Part shown: positions 1 through 31,107 of the stretch, piece by piece
Position numbering within the stretch: the first letter of the stretch is position 1
Layout of the letters: each line of letters begins with the position of its first letter
The notes under the pieces: model-generated
The model's database searches: none
Told to the model about the DNA's origin: nothing
The model's input: only the letters and a program-made list of their open reading frames with translations
Translations under genes and position numbers: made by a program
DNA from: Pseudomonas entomophila L48
Lineage (GTDB): Bacteria > Pseudomonadota > Gammaproteobacteria > Pseudomonadales > Pseudomonadaceae
Direction: 5' to 3'
NCBI RefSeq assembly: GCF_000026105.1
Contig: NC_008027.1
Coordinates: 3,238,501 to 3,302,500 of the forward strand
Length of the DNA: 64,000 nt

Positions 1-20545
<20,545 letters not shown>

Positions 20546-20654
20546 CGGTAAGCATCCTGCTTTGCCAGTCGGAAATGCTCGGAACGCTAATGGATCGGGG
20601 GTGGGGGGGATGACATGGGAAGGGGGGACAAAGGCCTGCCTTGCCTGGGCGCCT

Positions 20655-20760
20655 TGCGGCGCATCGCGGATGAATCCGCTCCTACACATACCTCGCAGAC
20701 CATGGTCGTAAGCCCTGTGCCTACGACTGTAGGAGCGGATTCATCCGCGATGCGCCGCGC
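20655..20760. repeat. REP pair (BIME), GCGGATTCATCCGC family
   Basis: Two inverted copies of a REP unit lie between the 5' end of the synthetase gene and the 3' end of the LysR gene. One runs into CTCCTACA, the other starts TGTAGGAGCGGATTCATCC. The intergenic stretch 20546-20823 otherwise holds only the synthetase leader and a G-rich run near 20600. No regulator site was recognised. Confidence 0.85.
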
Positions 20761-20823
20761 GGGCGGCGCTCGATCTCATAGGCGCTGCAACGCTTGCGGC
20801 GAACACCTGGAAATGGCTGACGT

Positions 20824-21705
20824 TCAAAGCGCGTTGACCGCCAGCAGCTGCGTCAGCACATCGGCCAACGCCTTGACCATCACATCCGCCGTCGGCCGAT
20901 GCACGATCACGATTTCGTAGCTATCGACCTCCGGCAGCCCCTGCGCGCTGCCCAGCACCCGGTGTTCGACGGTTGCCGCCCGCGGCGGCAACAAGCTGAT
21001 ACCCATGCCATCGGCCACCGCAGCCTGGATGCCACTGAGGCTCGAACTGGTGAAACTGATGCGCCAACGCCGCCCCATGCTTTCGATCGCGCTGATCATG
21101 TCGTCGCGGTAAAGGCCTCGTGGCGGAAAGGTCACCAGGGGCACCGGGTCGAGGTCAAAGGAGGGGGCTTGCGCGCTGTCGATCCACTGCAGCCGCTCAG
21201 GCCAGCAAGCCACGCCTTCCCGGCTGTTGCGTCGCTGCTTGAGCAGCACCAGGTCCAGCTCGCCATTGTCATAGGCCTGGCTCAGGTCGCGGCACAGGCC
21301 GCTGGTGACTTCCAGCTTGACCTGCGGGTGACGCCTACTGAACGCCGCCAAGGCGTTGGTGGTACGCCCACCCACGAAATCCTCGGGCACGCCGAGGCGC
21401 ACGGTGACGCCAACCATCGCCCCGGCCAGGGCCTCGAGCATCTGGTCGTTCAAGGCCAGCATATGGCGGGCGTAACCCAGCAACGTCTGGCCGGCATCGG
21501 TGGGCAATACGTCGCGATTGCCACGTACCAGCAAGCGATGCCCGACCATGTCTTCCAGGCGCCGGACCTTCTGGCTGATGGTGGACTGGGTGGAGTGCAG
21601 GCGCGCGGCCGCGGTGGTGAAGCTGCCGCAATCGGCGACCACGACGATGGCGCGGAGCAGATCGAGGTCGAACAGCGATCTATTCGGTTTTGCGCTGACG
21701 GACAT
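20824..21705 (-). CDS. LysR-family transcriptional regulator
   Basis: 293 residues from ATG at 21705; a GTG 42 bases further upstream is possible but gives an atypical leader. The N-terminal winged HTH covers about residues 5-65 (FTTAAARLHSTQSTISQKVRRLE is the recognition region), followed by a LysR substrate-binding domain with SGIQAAVADGMGISLLPP near the C-terminus. It is transcribed away from the patatin-like lipase gene with about 155 bases between the starts. By the usual LysR arrangement it may control that gene and itself. It also lies next to the peptide synthetase, but nothing in the sequence ties it to that gene; known lipopeptide regulators are LuxR-type. The effector is unknown. 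Confidence 0.92.
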   Translation of the reverse strand: MSVSAKPNRSLFDLDLLRAIVVVADCGSFTTAAARLHSTQSTISQKVRRLEDMVGHRLLVRGNRDVLPTDAGQTLLGYARHMLALNDQMLEALAGAMVGVTVRLGVPEDFVGGRTTNALAAFSRRHPQVKLEVTSGLCRDLSQAYDNGELDLVLLKQRRNSREGVACWPERLQWIDSAQAPSFDLDPVPLVTFPPRGLYRDDMISAIESMGRRWRISFTSSSLSGIQAAVADGMGISLLPPRAATVEHRVLGSAQGLPEVDSYEIVIVHRPTADVMVKALADVLTQLLAVNAL

Positions 21706-21861
21706 CTCGGTATTCAAGTTCTGAATGACAAGACGGTTTTCTATCACGGCCTCTCGCGCCCGGCAACTGCCGATGCGCCAGGTGATGCTTCCTTGTTACC
21801 CAGCGGCTTGAGCACCTTCAACATGCCCTGAACCCATGAACCACTGGATACCGATCGCACC

Positions 21862-23118
21862 ATGGAAATCGAAGATCTCATAGACAACCCGACGCTGCTC
21901 GACCTGCTCGCCCGCGTCAAAGAGGACTGCAAAGACAAAGCCTTCAGCGACATCGTCGATGCACAGGGCAACCAATATGTCGACCTGGTCATGGAAGGCG
22001 GGGGCATGCTGGGCATTGCCTTGGTGGGCTATACCTATGTCCTCGAACAGGCGGGTATTCGTTTTCTGGGCGTGGGCGGCACCTCGGCCGGCTCGATCAA
22101 TGCGCTGTTGCTCGCCTCGCTCGACGAGCCGGGGAAACCCAAAGGTGAGAAGTTGCTGGCGGAACTGGCGAACACCAACCTGCGTGACTTTGTCGACGGC
22201 GATGCCGATGTGCAGGACTTCATCGAGAGCTGGCTGGGGGGCGCAGGGAAATTCAAGCTGGCCTTCAAGGCCGCGCAAGTCATCGACAATCTGCAGAATG
22301 ATCTGGGACTGAACCCAGGCACGGCCTTCAGCGTATGGCTAGAGCAGCTAATGGCAAGGGAAGGCGTCCACGATTTCGCCAGCTTGGCGAAACGGATGCA
22401 GACCATGCCGGATGGCTTGCGCCTGAGGTCGGGCGTGCCGATCGACAAACCGGTCGAGGCGTTGTTTCGCCTTGCCATCATCGCGACCGATGTCACGACG
22501 CAAACCAAAGTCGAGTTCCCACGCATGGCCAGCCTCTACTGGGATGACGTCGACAGTGTCCATCCGGCCATGTTCGCCAGGGCCTCGATGTCGATCCCCT
22601 ATTTCTTCCACCCGTTGAAGGTCGGAAACATCCCCAGCGACCAGGCGGCAGAAGCACGCTGGCAGGCGTGGGCAGGCTATCACACGGTGGACGAGGGTCG
22701 GCTACCGGATGAAGTGCTCTTCATCGACGGAGGGATCATGTCGAATTTCCCCATCGATGTGTTCCATGATTCGAACAAGGTCCCCAACAACCCGACGTTT
22801 GGCGTCAAGCTCGGCCTGGACAAACGCCTGAATGACATCAAGGGGCCTTTGAACATGCTGGTCACCCTCTTCAACACCGCACGCAACAGCCGCGACCTCG
22901 ACTTCATCCAGCGCAACCCCGATTACAGCAAGCTGGTGACCTGGATCCCCACGGAAGGTTTCAATGGCCTCGACTTCAGCATGTCGGACGAAGACAAGAT
23001 CAGCCTGTTCCTCGAGGGCGCGCGCTGTGCAGCCGAGTTCCTGAGCAACTTCGACTGGCCTGGGTACAAGGCGCTTCGGGCCCGCACCGCGCAGCAAGCC
23101 GCCGCCGCAGGGGCATGA
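21862..23118 (+). CDS. Patatin-like phospholipase family protein
   Basis: 418 residues. The Ser-Asp dyad hydrolase features are complete: a glycine-rich oxyanion loop (EGGGMLG, residues 45-51), the nucleophile elbow GTSAG (Ser75) and the DGG motif (Asp289) in FIDGGIMSNFP. No signal peptide is visible, so it should act in the cytoplasm or be exported by a non-Sec route. Patatin proteins cleave acyl chains from phospholipids; some bacterial members are secreted effectors (ExoU type), and nothing here shows delivery. It is divergent from the LysR gene at 20824 and convergent with pobA. The insertion-rich C-terminal half is longer than in minimal patatins. Substrate unknown. Confidence 0.9.
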   Translation: MEIEDLIDNPTLLDLLARVKEDCKDKAFSDIVDAQGNQYVDLVMEGGGMLGIALVGYTYVLEQAGIRFLGVGGTSAGSINALLLASLDEPGKPKGEKLLAELANTNLRDFVDGDADVQDFIESWLGGAGKFKLAFKAAQVIDNLQNDLGLNPGTAFSVWLEQLMAREGVHDFASLAKRMQTMPDGLRLRSGVPIDKPVEALFRLAIIATDVTTQTKVEFPRMASLYWDDVDSVHPAMFARASMSIPYFFHPLKVGNIPSDQAAEARWQAWAGYHTVDEGRLPDEVLFIDGGIMSNFPIDVFHDSNKVPNNPTFGVKLGLDKRLNDIKGPLNMLVTLFNTARNSRDLDFIQRNPDYSKLVTWIPTEGFNGLDFSMSDEDKISLFLEGARCAAEFLSNFDWPGYKALRARTAQQAAAAGA

Positions 23119-23196
23119 CTGCCCAACGCGCCCCGGCCAACCTTCAGTGCATCCGCACGTGGTTGGCCGGGGTTGCCTCGGCGCCAATCACCCGGA

Positions 23197-24510
<1,314 letters not shown>

Positions 24511-24516
24511 AAAAAC

Positions 24517-24531
24517 GTTCGATTAACGAAC
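24517..24531. promoter_or_regulatory. Perfect dyad GTTCG-ATTAA-CGAAC upstream of the AraC gene
   Basis: A 15-base perfect dyad just upstream of the AraC-type regulator start. It resembles the GTTCG half-sites described for IclR-type aromatic regulators (PcaR/PcaU/PobR). That is notable because the local regulator is AraC-type. Confidence 0.5.
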
Positions 24532-24541
24532 AGGCTACCCC

Positions 24542-25417
24542 ATGTCGACAGCCCTTCCCGGCGTCCCGCTGTTCCAGCTTTATGGCGAATGCCATAGTCG
24601 AGCCGACACCGACCTGCTGCACTGCGAGTCGATTTCCGCGCGCAGTCGCCTGCACCATTGGGAAATCAAGCCGCACCGGCACGCCGAGCTGTTCCAGCTG
24701 CTCTATGTGCAACAGGGTGAAGCGCAGGTGGAAATCGAGGGCGCGCACAGCGTCATACGGCAACCGGCCATCCAGGTGGTCCCGCCCCTGACCGTGCATG
24801 GCTTTCGCTTCAATGAAGCGATCCAGGGCCATGTGCTGACCTTCGGCATGGCGCTGGTGGCGGAGCTCGAACAGCGCCTCGGCGCGCCATTGAGCGTGCT
24901 GGCCGCGCCGGGTTGCTATGCGCTGGGCCAGGCGAGTCGGCGACTGCGCACGCTGGTCGACACCTTGCAGCAGGAATACCAGGGCAACGCCCCGGCGCGC
25001 ACAGCCATGCTGCAGGCATTGGTCACCACGCTGATGGTGTGGATCAGCCGCCAGCAACCCGACCAACCCCCGCGCAACCGTGGTGAACGTGACCGCCAGT
25101 TGCTCAGCCTGTACTTGCGCCAGGTCGAGGCGCATTACCGTGAACACCTGCCTGTCGAGACCTTCGCCACTCGCCTGGGCATCACCAGCCCCCAGCTTAA
25201 CCAACTGTGCCGTGAACTGACCGGGCAGACCGCGCTGCAGGTCATCCACCAGCGGCTGCTGCTCGAGGCCCGGCGCAACCTGGTGTACACCCGCATGAGC
25301 ATCGGGCAGCTATCGGACAACCTGGGTTTCAGCGACCCGACCTACTTCGCCCGTTTCTTCAAGCGCCTGAGCGGTCAGACCCCCAACGGCTTCCGGCGCT
25401 CGGCGCCCTGCGCATGA
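24542..25417 (+). CDS. pobC: AraC-family regulator of pobA (PobC/PobR-like)
   Basis: 291 residues. The N-terminal half is a cupin-like ligand pocket (HHWEIKPHRHAELFQLLYV, residues about 38-56). The C-terminal AraC DNA-binding domain has two HTH units, one around VETFATRLGITSPQLNQLCRELTG and one around IGQLSDNLGFSDPTYFARFFKR. Divergent transcription from pobA implies activation of 4-hydroxybenzoate hydroxylase in response to 4-hydroxybenzoate, as reported for the AraC-type regulator of pobA in P. putida WCS358. The function is inferred from position plus family. The protein is full length with no anomalies. Confidence 0.85.
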   Translation: MSTALPGVPLFQLYGECHSRADTDLLHCESISARSRLHHWEIKPHRHAELFQLLYVQQGEAQVEIEGAHSVIRQPAIQVVPPLTVHGFRFNEAIQGHVLTFGMALVAELEQRLGAPLSVLAAPGCYALGQASRRLRTLVDTLQQEYQGNAPARTAMLQALVTTLMVWISRQQPDQPPRNRGERDRQLLSLYLRQVEAHYREHLPVETFATRLGITSPQLNQLCRELTGQTALQVIHQRLLLEARRNLVYTRMSIGQLSDNLGFSDPTYFARFFKRLSGQTPNGFRRSAPCA

Positions 25418-25502
25418 GCGCAGGGGTCGCGCAAGCCCGTGTGGTTGCAATTCACGCCGGGCTGTCCCAAGCTCTGCCCTCCCCCACGCCGCAGAACGTC
25501 CG

Positions 25503-26558
25503 ATGCCCAGACGCCAGCTCATCTTGATCGCCCTGCTGCTCCTGATCCTGGTGCCAGGCGTGCTCGTCTATTGGTGGCATGCACCGCAACCCTCGCCGCC
25601 CAACGTGCCCCCACACAGCTACGCCAAGGCCTTGCGCCAGGCCCATGATGGCCAACCAGGCGCCGCGCGCGTGCTGTACCAGCAACTGCAACGTGACGAC
25701 CTGGCGCCGATCCGCCGTGCCGCACTGTACGCCGAACTGCCCAACTATCCCTCGCCCCAGGCGCTGAAGCTGGCCCAGCAGGATCTCGAACACGCCGACC
25801 CCATGGTCCGCCGAGCCGCTATCGCCAGCATTCGTCGATTGCTGCCTGCGGCCCAGCGCAGCCTGGTGCTCGGGCCACTGTTGGAGGATGACGAGCAAAG
25901 TGTGCGCTTCGCCGCGGTCGATGCCCTGCTCGGTCTCGACCCGGATGCCATCGGCCTGTATTTCGGTCCGCTGCAGGATGCGCTGGAACAGTACGAGCAG
26001 ACACTGGAGCAGCAGCCCGACGATGCTGGCGCGCAGGTTCACCTGGCCAGGCTGTACATGCATGAGCAAGCCTTCGAACCTGCAACCCGAGCCCTGCAAC
26101 GCAGTCTCGGCCTGGCCCCCGAGGGGTTGGATGCCCTGGCCACCCAGGTGCGCCTGCTCGAGCGTCAAGGCCAGCATGACGCCTCACGCCAGGTGCTGGC
26201 CAAGGCCCTGGCCTTGCGCCCGGACTCGGCGTTCCTGCAGTACGAACTGGGGCTGTGGCTCACGCGCCACGAACAACCAGAATATGCCCTGCTGGCACTT
26301 GCCAGGGCCGTCGAGTTGGAACCGGACAACAGCGACTACCGCTATACCCTCGCCGTCACCCTGCACCAGCTCGAGCAAATCGATGCTGCGCAAAAGCAAC
26401 TGGAGGCGGTGCTGAACCACGAACCGGCCAATCGCCGAGCACGAATTCTGCTGATCAAATACTGGAAAGAAACTGGCCAGTTGCAGAACGTCCAGGTACT
26501 GCTCGCCGAACTGGAGCGGCAGAACCCGGACGACCCTTACCTGCAGCAAGGCCTGTGA
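25503..26558 (+). CDS. Membrane-anchored TPR-repeat protein
   Basis: 351 residues. A single N-terminal hydrophobic segment (residues about 5-24, LILIALLLLILVPGVLVYWW) with few following positives looks like a signal anchor, leaving the rest in the periplasm. Residues about 60-150 form HEAT-like helical pairs (PMVRRAAIASIRRLLP, QSVRFAAVDALL). Residues about 160-345 are tandem tetratricopeptide repeats. Such proteins are protein-interaction scaffolds. No enzyme domain is visible, and the neighbours (AraC regulator upstream, convergent sensor kinase downstream) do not reveal a partner. Confidence 0.85.
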   Translation: MPRRQLILIALLLLILVPGVLVYWWHAPQPSPPNVPPHSYAKALRQAHDGQPGAARVLYQQLQRDDLAPIRRAALYAELPNYPSPQALKLAQQDLEHADPMVRRAAIASIRRLLPAAQRSLVLGPLLEDDEQSVRFAAVDALLGLDPDAIGLYFGPLQDALEQYEQTLEQQPDDAGAQVHLARLYMHEQAFEPATRALQRSLGLAPEGLDALATQVRLLERQGQHDASRQVLAKALALRPDSAFLQYELGLWLTRHEQPEYALLALARAVELEPDNSDYRYTLAVTLHQLEQIDAAQKQLEAVLNHEPANRRARILLIKYWKETGQLQNVQVLLAELERQNPDDPYLQQGL

Positions 26559-26580
26559 GGTTGAATGCGCGCCCCTGGCT

Positions 26581-28647
26581 TCACCCCTTCAGAATGCGGT
26601 GAACCTGCCCGACCAGGGTCTCCAGGGAAAACGGCTTGAACAGCAGGGCCGTGCCTGGCTCGTCGAGCATGGCCTGCTCCACAGGCTGCTCTGTAAAACC
26701 GGTGATGAAAAGGATCTTCTGCTCCGGCCTGATCAGCCGCAACGCCCTGGCGACCTGGCTACCGCTGAAGCCTCCCGGCAAACCGATATCGGTGATCACC
26801 AGGTCGAACGGCCCGGCATGACGGAATTGTCCCAATGCGGCGTTGGCGTCGGTCACGTCGCACACCTCGAAGCCGCGCTCCACCAGCACTTCCTTCATCA
26901 ACGTGCGCAGATTGACTTCATCATCGACCAACAACACCCGCTCGCCCTGCCCCTGCCCAATCTCCAGCGGCAAGGGCTCGGGCAGCGTCCCCTGAAACCT
27001 GGGAAACATCAGTACTACCCGGGTACCTTTGTCCTTGGTGGACTCGATCCAGGCCTGCCCCCCCGACTGGCGTACGAAGCCATGGACCATGGGCAAGCCG
27101 AGCCCTGCCCCCTGGCCCAGTGGCTTGGTGGTGAAAAACGGTTCGAAAGCGTGCTCCAGGTCCTCTTGCGACATGCCATGGCCGTCATCTTCGACCTGAA
27201 CCAGCACATAGTCGCCAGCCGGGACCCCGGCCGCCCCTTCAGTGGCGACGACAAGCCGTTCATTGACGGTACGGATCGACAGATTGCCACGGCCCAGGCA
27301 CGCATCACGCGCATTGGCGCACAGGTGCAGCAGCGCATTGCGCAGTTGGTCAGGGTCGAGCTGGACGGGCCAGGGGGCTGCGTCCAACTGCCACTCCAGG
27401 CTCATCTGACCGCCCAGGGCCTGTTGCAGGAAGGGTTGAGCCTCGCGCAGCACACGATTGACATCCATCGCCACGGGGGCAAGTGGCTGGCTGCGGGCAA
27501 ACGCCAGCAGGTTGTGGGTCAGGCCTATGGCGCGCTGGGCACATTCACGGGCCATCCGCACGTAGCTGTCCAACCGCTCCAGGCGCCCTTGGGAGATACG
27601 TCGTTCCAGCAGTTCCAGGCTGCTGCCAACCCCGGACAGCACGTTGTTCATCTCGTGTGCCAGGCCGCCGGCCACGCTGACCACCGACTCCATGCGCTGG
27701 CTATCACGCAAGGCCGCCTCGGCAAGGCGCTGGACGGCCTGCCGCTCATGGGTGATATCCCGCCCCACGAGAATCGGGAATTCCTGACCGGGTGTCGCGC
27801 TCCACCGAAACGAGCAGTAATGACCTTCACGGTGGCGCATCCGGGCTTCGAAGGCGTTCGTGACAATCCCCTGCTCAAGTGCCATGAGCGCCAGCTGCAC
27901 CTCGCTGCGATCAGCTGGGTGGAACAGCTCCAGCAAGGGCCCCTCGACCTGCGCTGCCTGCTCCCAGCCCAGCAACCGGGACCAGGCAGGGTTGGCCGTG
28001 CGCAAGCGCAGCTCCCCGTCGAGTATCAGCATCACATCCGGAGACAATTGCCAGGTATGTTCAGTATCGGCCAGGTAATGCGCCAGTTGCCCTTCGAAGG
28101 ACTGCGCCAGATCGCGCCACTCTCGCGTGCTCTGCACGCTCGCCGTAGTGTCGAGCAACGCGTGCAGAAAACCGGCGACTGACCCTTGATCATTGCGGAT
28201 CGGCGAATAGCAGCAAGTGAACCACGCCTGTGTTTGCTTGCCGCCACGCAATACTGTCAGCGCCGTGTTCTCCACCAGGCTGCCTTGCCCTTCCAGGGCC
28301 TTGAACACGACGCCCCCCATGTGGTCCCAGGCGTTGTGCCAAAGCTGGTCGAAGCTGTCACCCTGAGCGGCGCTTTTCTGCCCCAGCAACGCCAGGTAGG
28401 CATCGTTGTGGATCACTGTCAGATCCGTCCCCCACACCAGTGCCTTGGGGAAAGGTGACAGCAACAACATGTCGACGGCGATACGCAAGGTCGGTGGCCA
28501 CTGCGCCACAGGCCCCAGCGGCGTGCGCCCCCAGTCGAAACGGGTAATCGCTTCGCTCATCCGCGCCGCGACCGGGGACGCGGGCGCCAGGTGTATCACC
28601 TGGATACCCCCGGGCAGAGACGCTGCATCAGCGGCCAATATCTTCAT
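26581..28647 (-). CDS. PAS-containing hybrid sensor histidine kinase with C-terminal receiver
   Basis: 688 residues, no transmembrane segment, so probably a cytoplasmic sensor. In order: an N-terminal PAS/GAF-like region (FDWGRTPLGPVAQWP at about 38-52), a PAS domain (about 205-310), a dimerisation/His domain with GGLAHEMNNVLSGV (phospho-His near 332), a HATPase_c with N and G boxes (DDGHGMSQEDLEHAFEPFFTTK; GAGLGLPMV) and a receiver with the phospho-Asp in DLVITDIGLPG. The HEMNN H-box marks an NtrB/FixL-like family that often works without a partner DNA-binding protein. Its 5' end overlaps the cytosine deaminase gene by 20 bases, so the two are probably co-transcribed. ATG at 28560 is an alternative start that would remove the overlap. 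Confidence 0.92.
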   Translation of the reverse strand: MKILAADAASLPGGIQVIHLAPASPVAARMSEAITRFDWGRTPLGPVAQWPPTLRIAVDMLLLSPFPKALVWGTDLTVIHNDAYLALLGQKSAAQGDSFDQLWHNAWDHMGGVVFKALEGQGSLVENTALTVLRGGKQTQAWFTCCYSPIRNDQGSVAGFLHALLDTTASVQSTREWRDLAQSFEGQLAHYLADTEHTWQLSPDVMLILDGELRLRTANPAWSRLLGWEQAAQVEGPLLELFHPADRSEVQLALMALEQGIVTNAFEARMRHREGHYCSFRWSATPGQEFPILVGRDITHERQAVQRLAEAALRDSQRMESVVSVAGGLAHEMNNVLSGVGSSLELLERRISQGRLERLDSYVRMARECAQRAIGLTHNLLAFARSQPLAPVAMDVNRVLREAQPFLQQALGGQMSLEWQLDAAPWPVQLDPDQLRNALLHLCANARDACLGRGNLSIRTVNERLVVATEGAAGVPAGDYVLVQVEDDGHGMSQEDLEHAFEPFFTTKPLGQGAGLGLPMVHGFVRQSGGQAWIESTKDKGTRVVLMFPRFQGTLPEPLPLEIGQGQGERVLLVDDEVNLRTLMKEVLVERGFEVCDVTDANAALGQFRHAGPFDLVITDIGLPGGFSGSQVARALRLIRPEQKILFITGFTEQPVEQAMLDEPGTALLFKPFSLETLVGQVHRILKG

Positions 28648-29077
28648 TCCACAGTTGCGGTTTTTTCTCGATGAACTGCTGCATCAAGGTGCGGCAGGTG
28701 TGGTCGTGGCGAACGTCGAGCGCCACGCCTCGGTTTTTGAGCAGTTGCTCTTCGCCCAGGAATGTTTCGTTCTCGCCGATGACCACGCGCTTGATGCCGT
28801 AGAGAAGAATCGCGCCACTGCACATGGCACAGGGCGACAAGGTGGTGTATAGCGTCGCCTGCTGGTAGACACTGGCCGGCTGGCGCCCGGCATTTTCCAA
28901 GGCGTCCATTTCTCCATGGAGGATGGCGCTGCCCTTCTGCACCCGACGATTATGCCCCCGGCCGATGATCTTGCCGTCGTGCACCAGCACCGAGCCGATG
29001 GGGATTCCCCCTTCTTCCAGCCCCTTGCGGGCTTCGTCGATGGCCGCCTGCATGAATGCGGAGGTGTCCTGTTCCAT
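28628..29077 (-). CDS. Zinc-dependent nucleoside/cytosine deaminase, yeast cytosine deaminase type
   Basis: 149 residues from ATG at 29077. Zinc-site motifs are complete: HGEMDALENAGR (His ligand and catalytic Glu) and PCAMCSGAIL (two Cys ligands). The similarity to yeast cytosine deaminase extends to the C-terminal tail (FIEKKPQLWNEDIGR against a remembered FIDERPQDWFEDIGE) and to TLYTTLSPC...YGI, so free cytosine or a related pyrimidine/pterin base is the likely substrate. It is smaller than, and unrelated to, the CodA-type bacterial enzyme. The gene overlaps the following sensor kinase by 20 bases. Confidence 0.9.
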   Translation of the reverse strand: MEQDTSAFMQAAIDEARKGLEEGGIPIGSVLVHDGKIIGRGHNRRVQKGSAILHGEMDALENAGRQPASVYQQATLYTTLSPCAMCSGAILLYGIKRVVIGENETFLGEEQLLKNRGVALDVRHDHTCRTLMQQFIEKKPQLWNEDIGR

Positions 29078-29220
29078 GGTATCGCCCCGAGCTGTGTCTG
29101 ATGTGCAGCAGCCTAGCACAGCGTCGGGCCACCATGGCGCCTTGCCAATCGACAGCTATGCTCAATAGGCTTTTCTTTCGCCGGTTAATGATTCTCACTG
29201 GGCTCAACGGGCATGCGAAC

Positions 29221-29910
29221 ATGAACAAGAAGATCCTGATCGTGCTGACCAATACCGCCAAGTACCCCGATCTCAAGCGGGCCACAGGGTTGTGGCTGGG
29301 TGAGGCCGTGCACTTCGTCGACAAGGTGCAACAGGCCGGCTATACGGTCGACTATGTCAGCCCGGCGGGTGGCTATGTGCCCATCGACCCGCACAGCCTG
29401 CAGATGGCACCAGAACTGGACTGGCAGTGGTACAACGACAAGGCCTTCATGAACCGCCTGGGGGCAACCCTTAATCCCGCTCAGGTAAAGGCCGAGACCT
29501 ACAGTGCGATCTACTATACCGGCGGGCACGGCGTGATCTGGGATTTTCCCAATAGCCAACCATTGCAGGAGCTGGCACGCCGCATTTATGAGCGCGGTGG
29601 CGTGGTCGCCTCGGTGTGCCATGGCGCGGTGGGGTTGCTGAACATCAAGCTCAGCGATAACACCCTGCTGCTAAGAGGACGGGCGGTGACGGGTTTCTCC
29701 AACACCGAGGAGAAACTGGCCGAACTGGACAACGTGGTGCCCTTCCTGACCGAGAACGAACTCGGCGCACGCGGCGGCGAGTACAGCAAGGCAGATGATC
29801 CGTGGGTCCCCTTCGTGGTCGAAGACGACAGGTTGATCACCGGGCAGAACCCGGCCTCTACCGCTGGAGTGGCCGAGGCGGTCCTGCGCTACCTGGGCGC
29901 CAGCAAATAG
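29221..29910 (+). CDS. DJ-1/PfpI family protein (type 1 glutamine amidotransferase-like)
   Basis: 229 residues from ATG at 29221. Flavodoxin-like DJ-1 fold: the nucleophile elbow is ASVCHGAVGLLN (Cys near 133), and an early Glu lies in LWLGEAVHF. TGGHGVIWDFPN precedes the elbow, as in the Hsp31-like subgroup. Family members act as glyoxalase III or deglycase-type enzymes or as holdase chaperones; which applies here is not visible. There is no strong Shine-Dalgarno at 29221, and an in-frame ATG at 29188 is an alternative. It is monocistronic, followed by a long hairpin facing hpd. Confidence 0.85.
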   Translation: MNKKILIVLTNTAKYPDLKRATGLWLGEAVHFVDKVQQAGYTVDYVSPAGGYVPIDPHSLQMAPELDWQWYNDKAFMNRLGATLNPAQVKAETYSAIYYTGGHGVIWDFPNSQPLQELARRIYERGGVVASVCHGAVGLLNIKLSDNTLLLRGRAVTGFSNTEEKLAELDNVVPFLTENELGARGGEYSKADDPWVPFVVEDDRLITGQNPASTAGVAEAVLRYLGASK

Positions 29911-29918
29911 CCAAAAAC

Positions 29919-29978
29919 ATCGCGGGGCCAGCCCGCTCCCACACCCTGAAGGGCGTGAGAGCGGGCTGGCCCCGCGAT
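29919..29978. terminator. Bidirectional hairpin between the DJ-1 gene and hpd
   Basis: Perfect 20-base arms (ATCGCGGGGCCAGCCCGCTC and its complement) with a 20-base loop sit between two convergent genes. It has A-rich sequence (CCAAAAAC) before the left arm. It may act as a terminator in both directions; the arms also resemble a Pseudomonas REP family. Confidence 0.65.
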
Positions 29979-29999
29979 GGGTATTGCAGGTGAAGCGTC

Positions 30000-31073
30000 T
30001 TACTCGACGTTCAGCACGCCACGGCGTACCTGGTCACGCTCGATCGACTCGAACAGCGCCTTGAAGTTGCCCTCGCCGAAGCCATCGTCGCCCTTGCGCT
30101 GGATGAACTCGAAGAACACCGGGCCCAACAAGGTCTCGGAGAAGATCTGCAGCAGCAGGCGCTTGTCACCCGCCTCGGACGCGCCATCCAGCAGGATGCC
30201 ACGGCTCTTGAGCTGGTCGACCGGCTCGCCATGGCCCGGCAGGCGCTCCTCGAGCATCTCGTAGTAGGTTTGCGGCGGCGGGGTCATGAAGCGCATGCCA
30301 AAGCCCTTGAGCGCATCCCAGGTCTTGAGCAGGTCGTCGGTGAGGAAGGCCACGTGCTGGATGCCTTCGCCGTTGAACTGCATCAGGAACTCTTCGATCT
30401 GCCCCGAGCCCTTCGACGATTCCTCGTTGAGCGGGATGCGGATCATGCCGTCCGGCGCGGTCATGGCGCGGGAGGTCAGGCCGGTGTACTCGCCCTTGAT
30501 GTCGAAGTAACGGATCTCGCGGAAGTTGAACAGCTTCTCGTAGAAGCCCGCCCAGTACGACATGCGCCCGCGATAGACGTTGTGGGTCAGGTGGTCGATG
30601 ATCTTCAGGCCGGCTCCGACCGGGTTACGGTCGACGCCTTCGATGAACTTGAAGTCGATGTCGTAGATCGAGCTGCCTTCCTCATAGCGGTCGATCAGGT
30701 ACAGCGGCGCGCCACCGATACCCTTGATCGCCGGCAGGCGCAGCTCCATCGGGCCGGTTTCGATTTCCACCGGCTGCGCGCCCAGTTCCAGGGCACGAGC
30801 GTAGGCTTCGTGGGCGTTACGCACGCGGAAGGCCATGCCACACACCGACGGGCCGTGCTCGGCGGCGAAGTACGAGGCGATGCCCGGTTCGTTGTTCAGG
30901 ATCAGGTTGATGCCACCCTGGCGATACAGGTGCACATCCTTGGAGCGGTGGGTCGCCACCTTGGTGAAACCGAGCATCTGGAACACCGGTTCCAGCACGC
31001 CAGGGGTCGGCGAGGCGAGCTCGATGAATTCGAAGCCTTCCAGGCCCATCGGGTTGTCGAAGATATCTGCCAT
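30000..31073 (-). CDS. hpd: 4-hydroxyphenylpyruvate dioxygenase
   Basis: 357 residues from ATG at 31073, preceded by GAGGAC; this matches the standard Pseudomonas enzyme length. It converts 4-hydroxyphenylpyruvate to homogentisate (Fe(II), O2) in tyrosine catabolism. Two VOC-fold halves are present. Iron-ligand regions are visible at [11 protein letters not shown] (His), [11 protein letters not shown] (His) and [21 protein letters not shown] (Glu and the C-terminal gate helix). Longer upstream in-frame sequence exists but lacks homology. It is single-gene and convergent with the DJ-1 gene. Together with pobA it indicates aromatic catabolism. Confidence 0.97.
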   Translation of the reverse strand: MADIFDNPMGLEGFEFIELASPTPGVLEPVFQMLGFTKVATHRSKDVHLYRQGGINLILNNEPGIASYFAAEHGPSVCGMAFRVRNAHEAYARALELGAQPVEIETGPMELRLPAIKGIGGAPLYLIDRYEEGSSIYDIDFKFIEGVDRNPVGAGLKIIDHLTHNVYRGRMSYWAGFYEKLFNFREIRYFDIKGEYTGLTSRAMTAPDGMIRIPLNEESSKGSGQIEEFLMQFNGEGIQHVAFLTDDLLKTWDALKGFGMRFMTPPPQTYYEMLEERLPGHGEPVDQLKSRGILLDGASEAGDKRLLLQIFSETLLGPVFFEFIQRKGDDGFGEGNFKALFESIERDQVRRGVLNVE

Positions 31074-31107
31074 TTCTATGTCCTCATCTGCAGCGAAAAA
31101 CGATTGA

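Noticed and set aside
21862..23118. Patatin protein as a type III or type VI secreted effector
   Set aside because: Only the catalytic domain is visible. There is no VgrG, chaperone or immunity gene next to it, so the claim is not supported.
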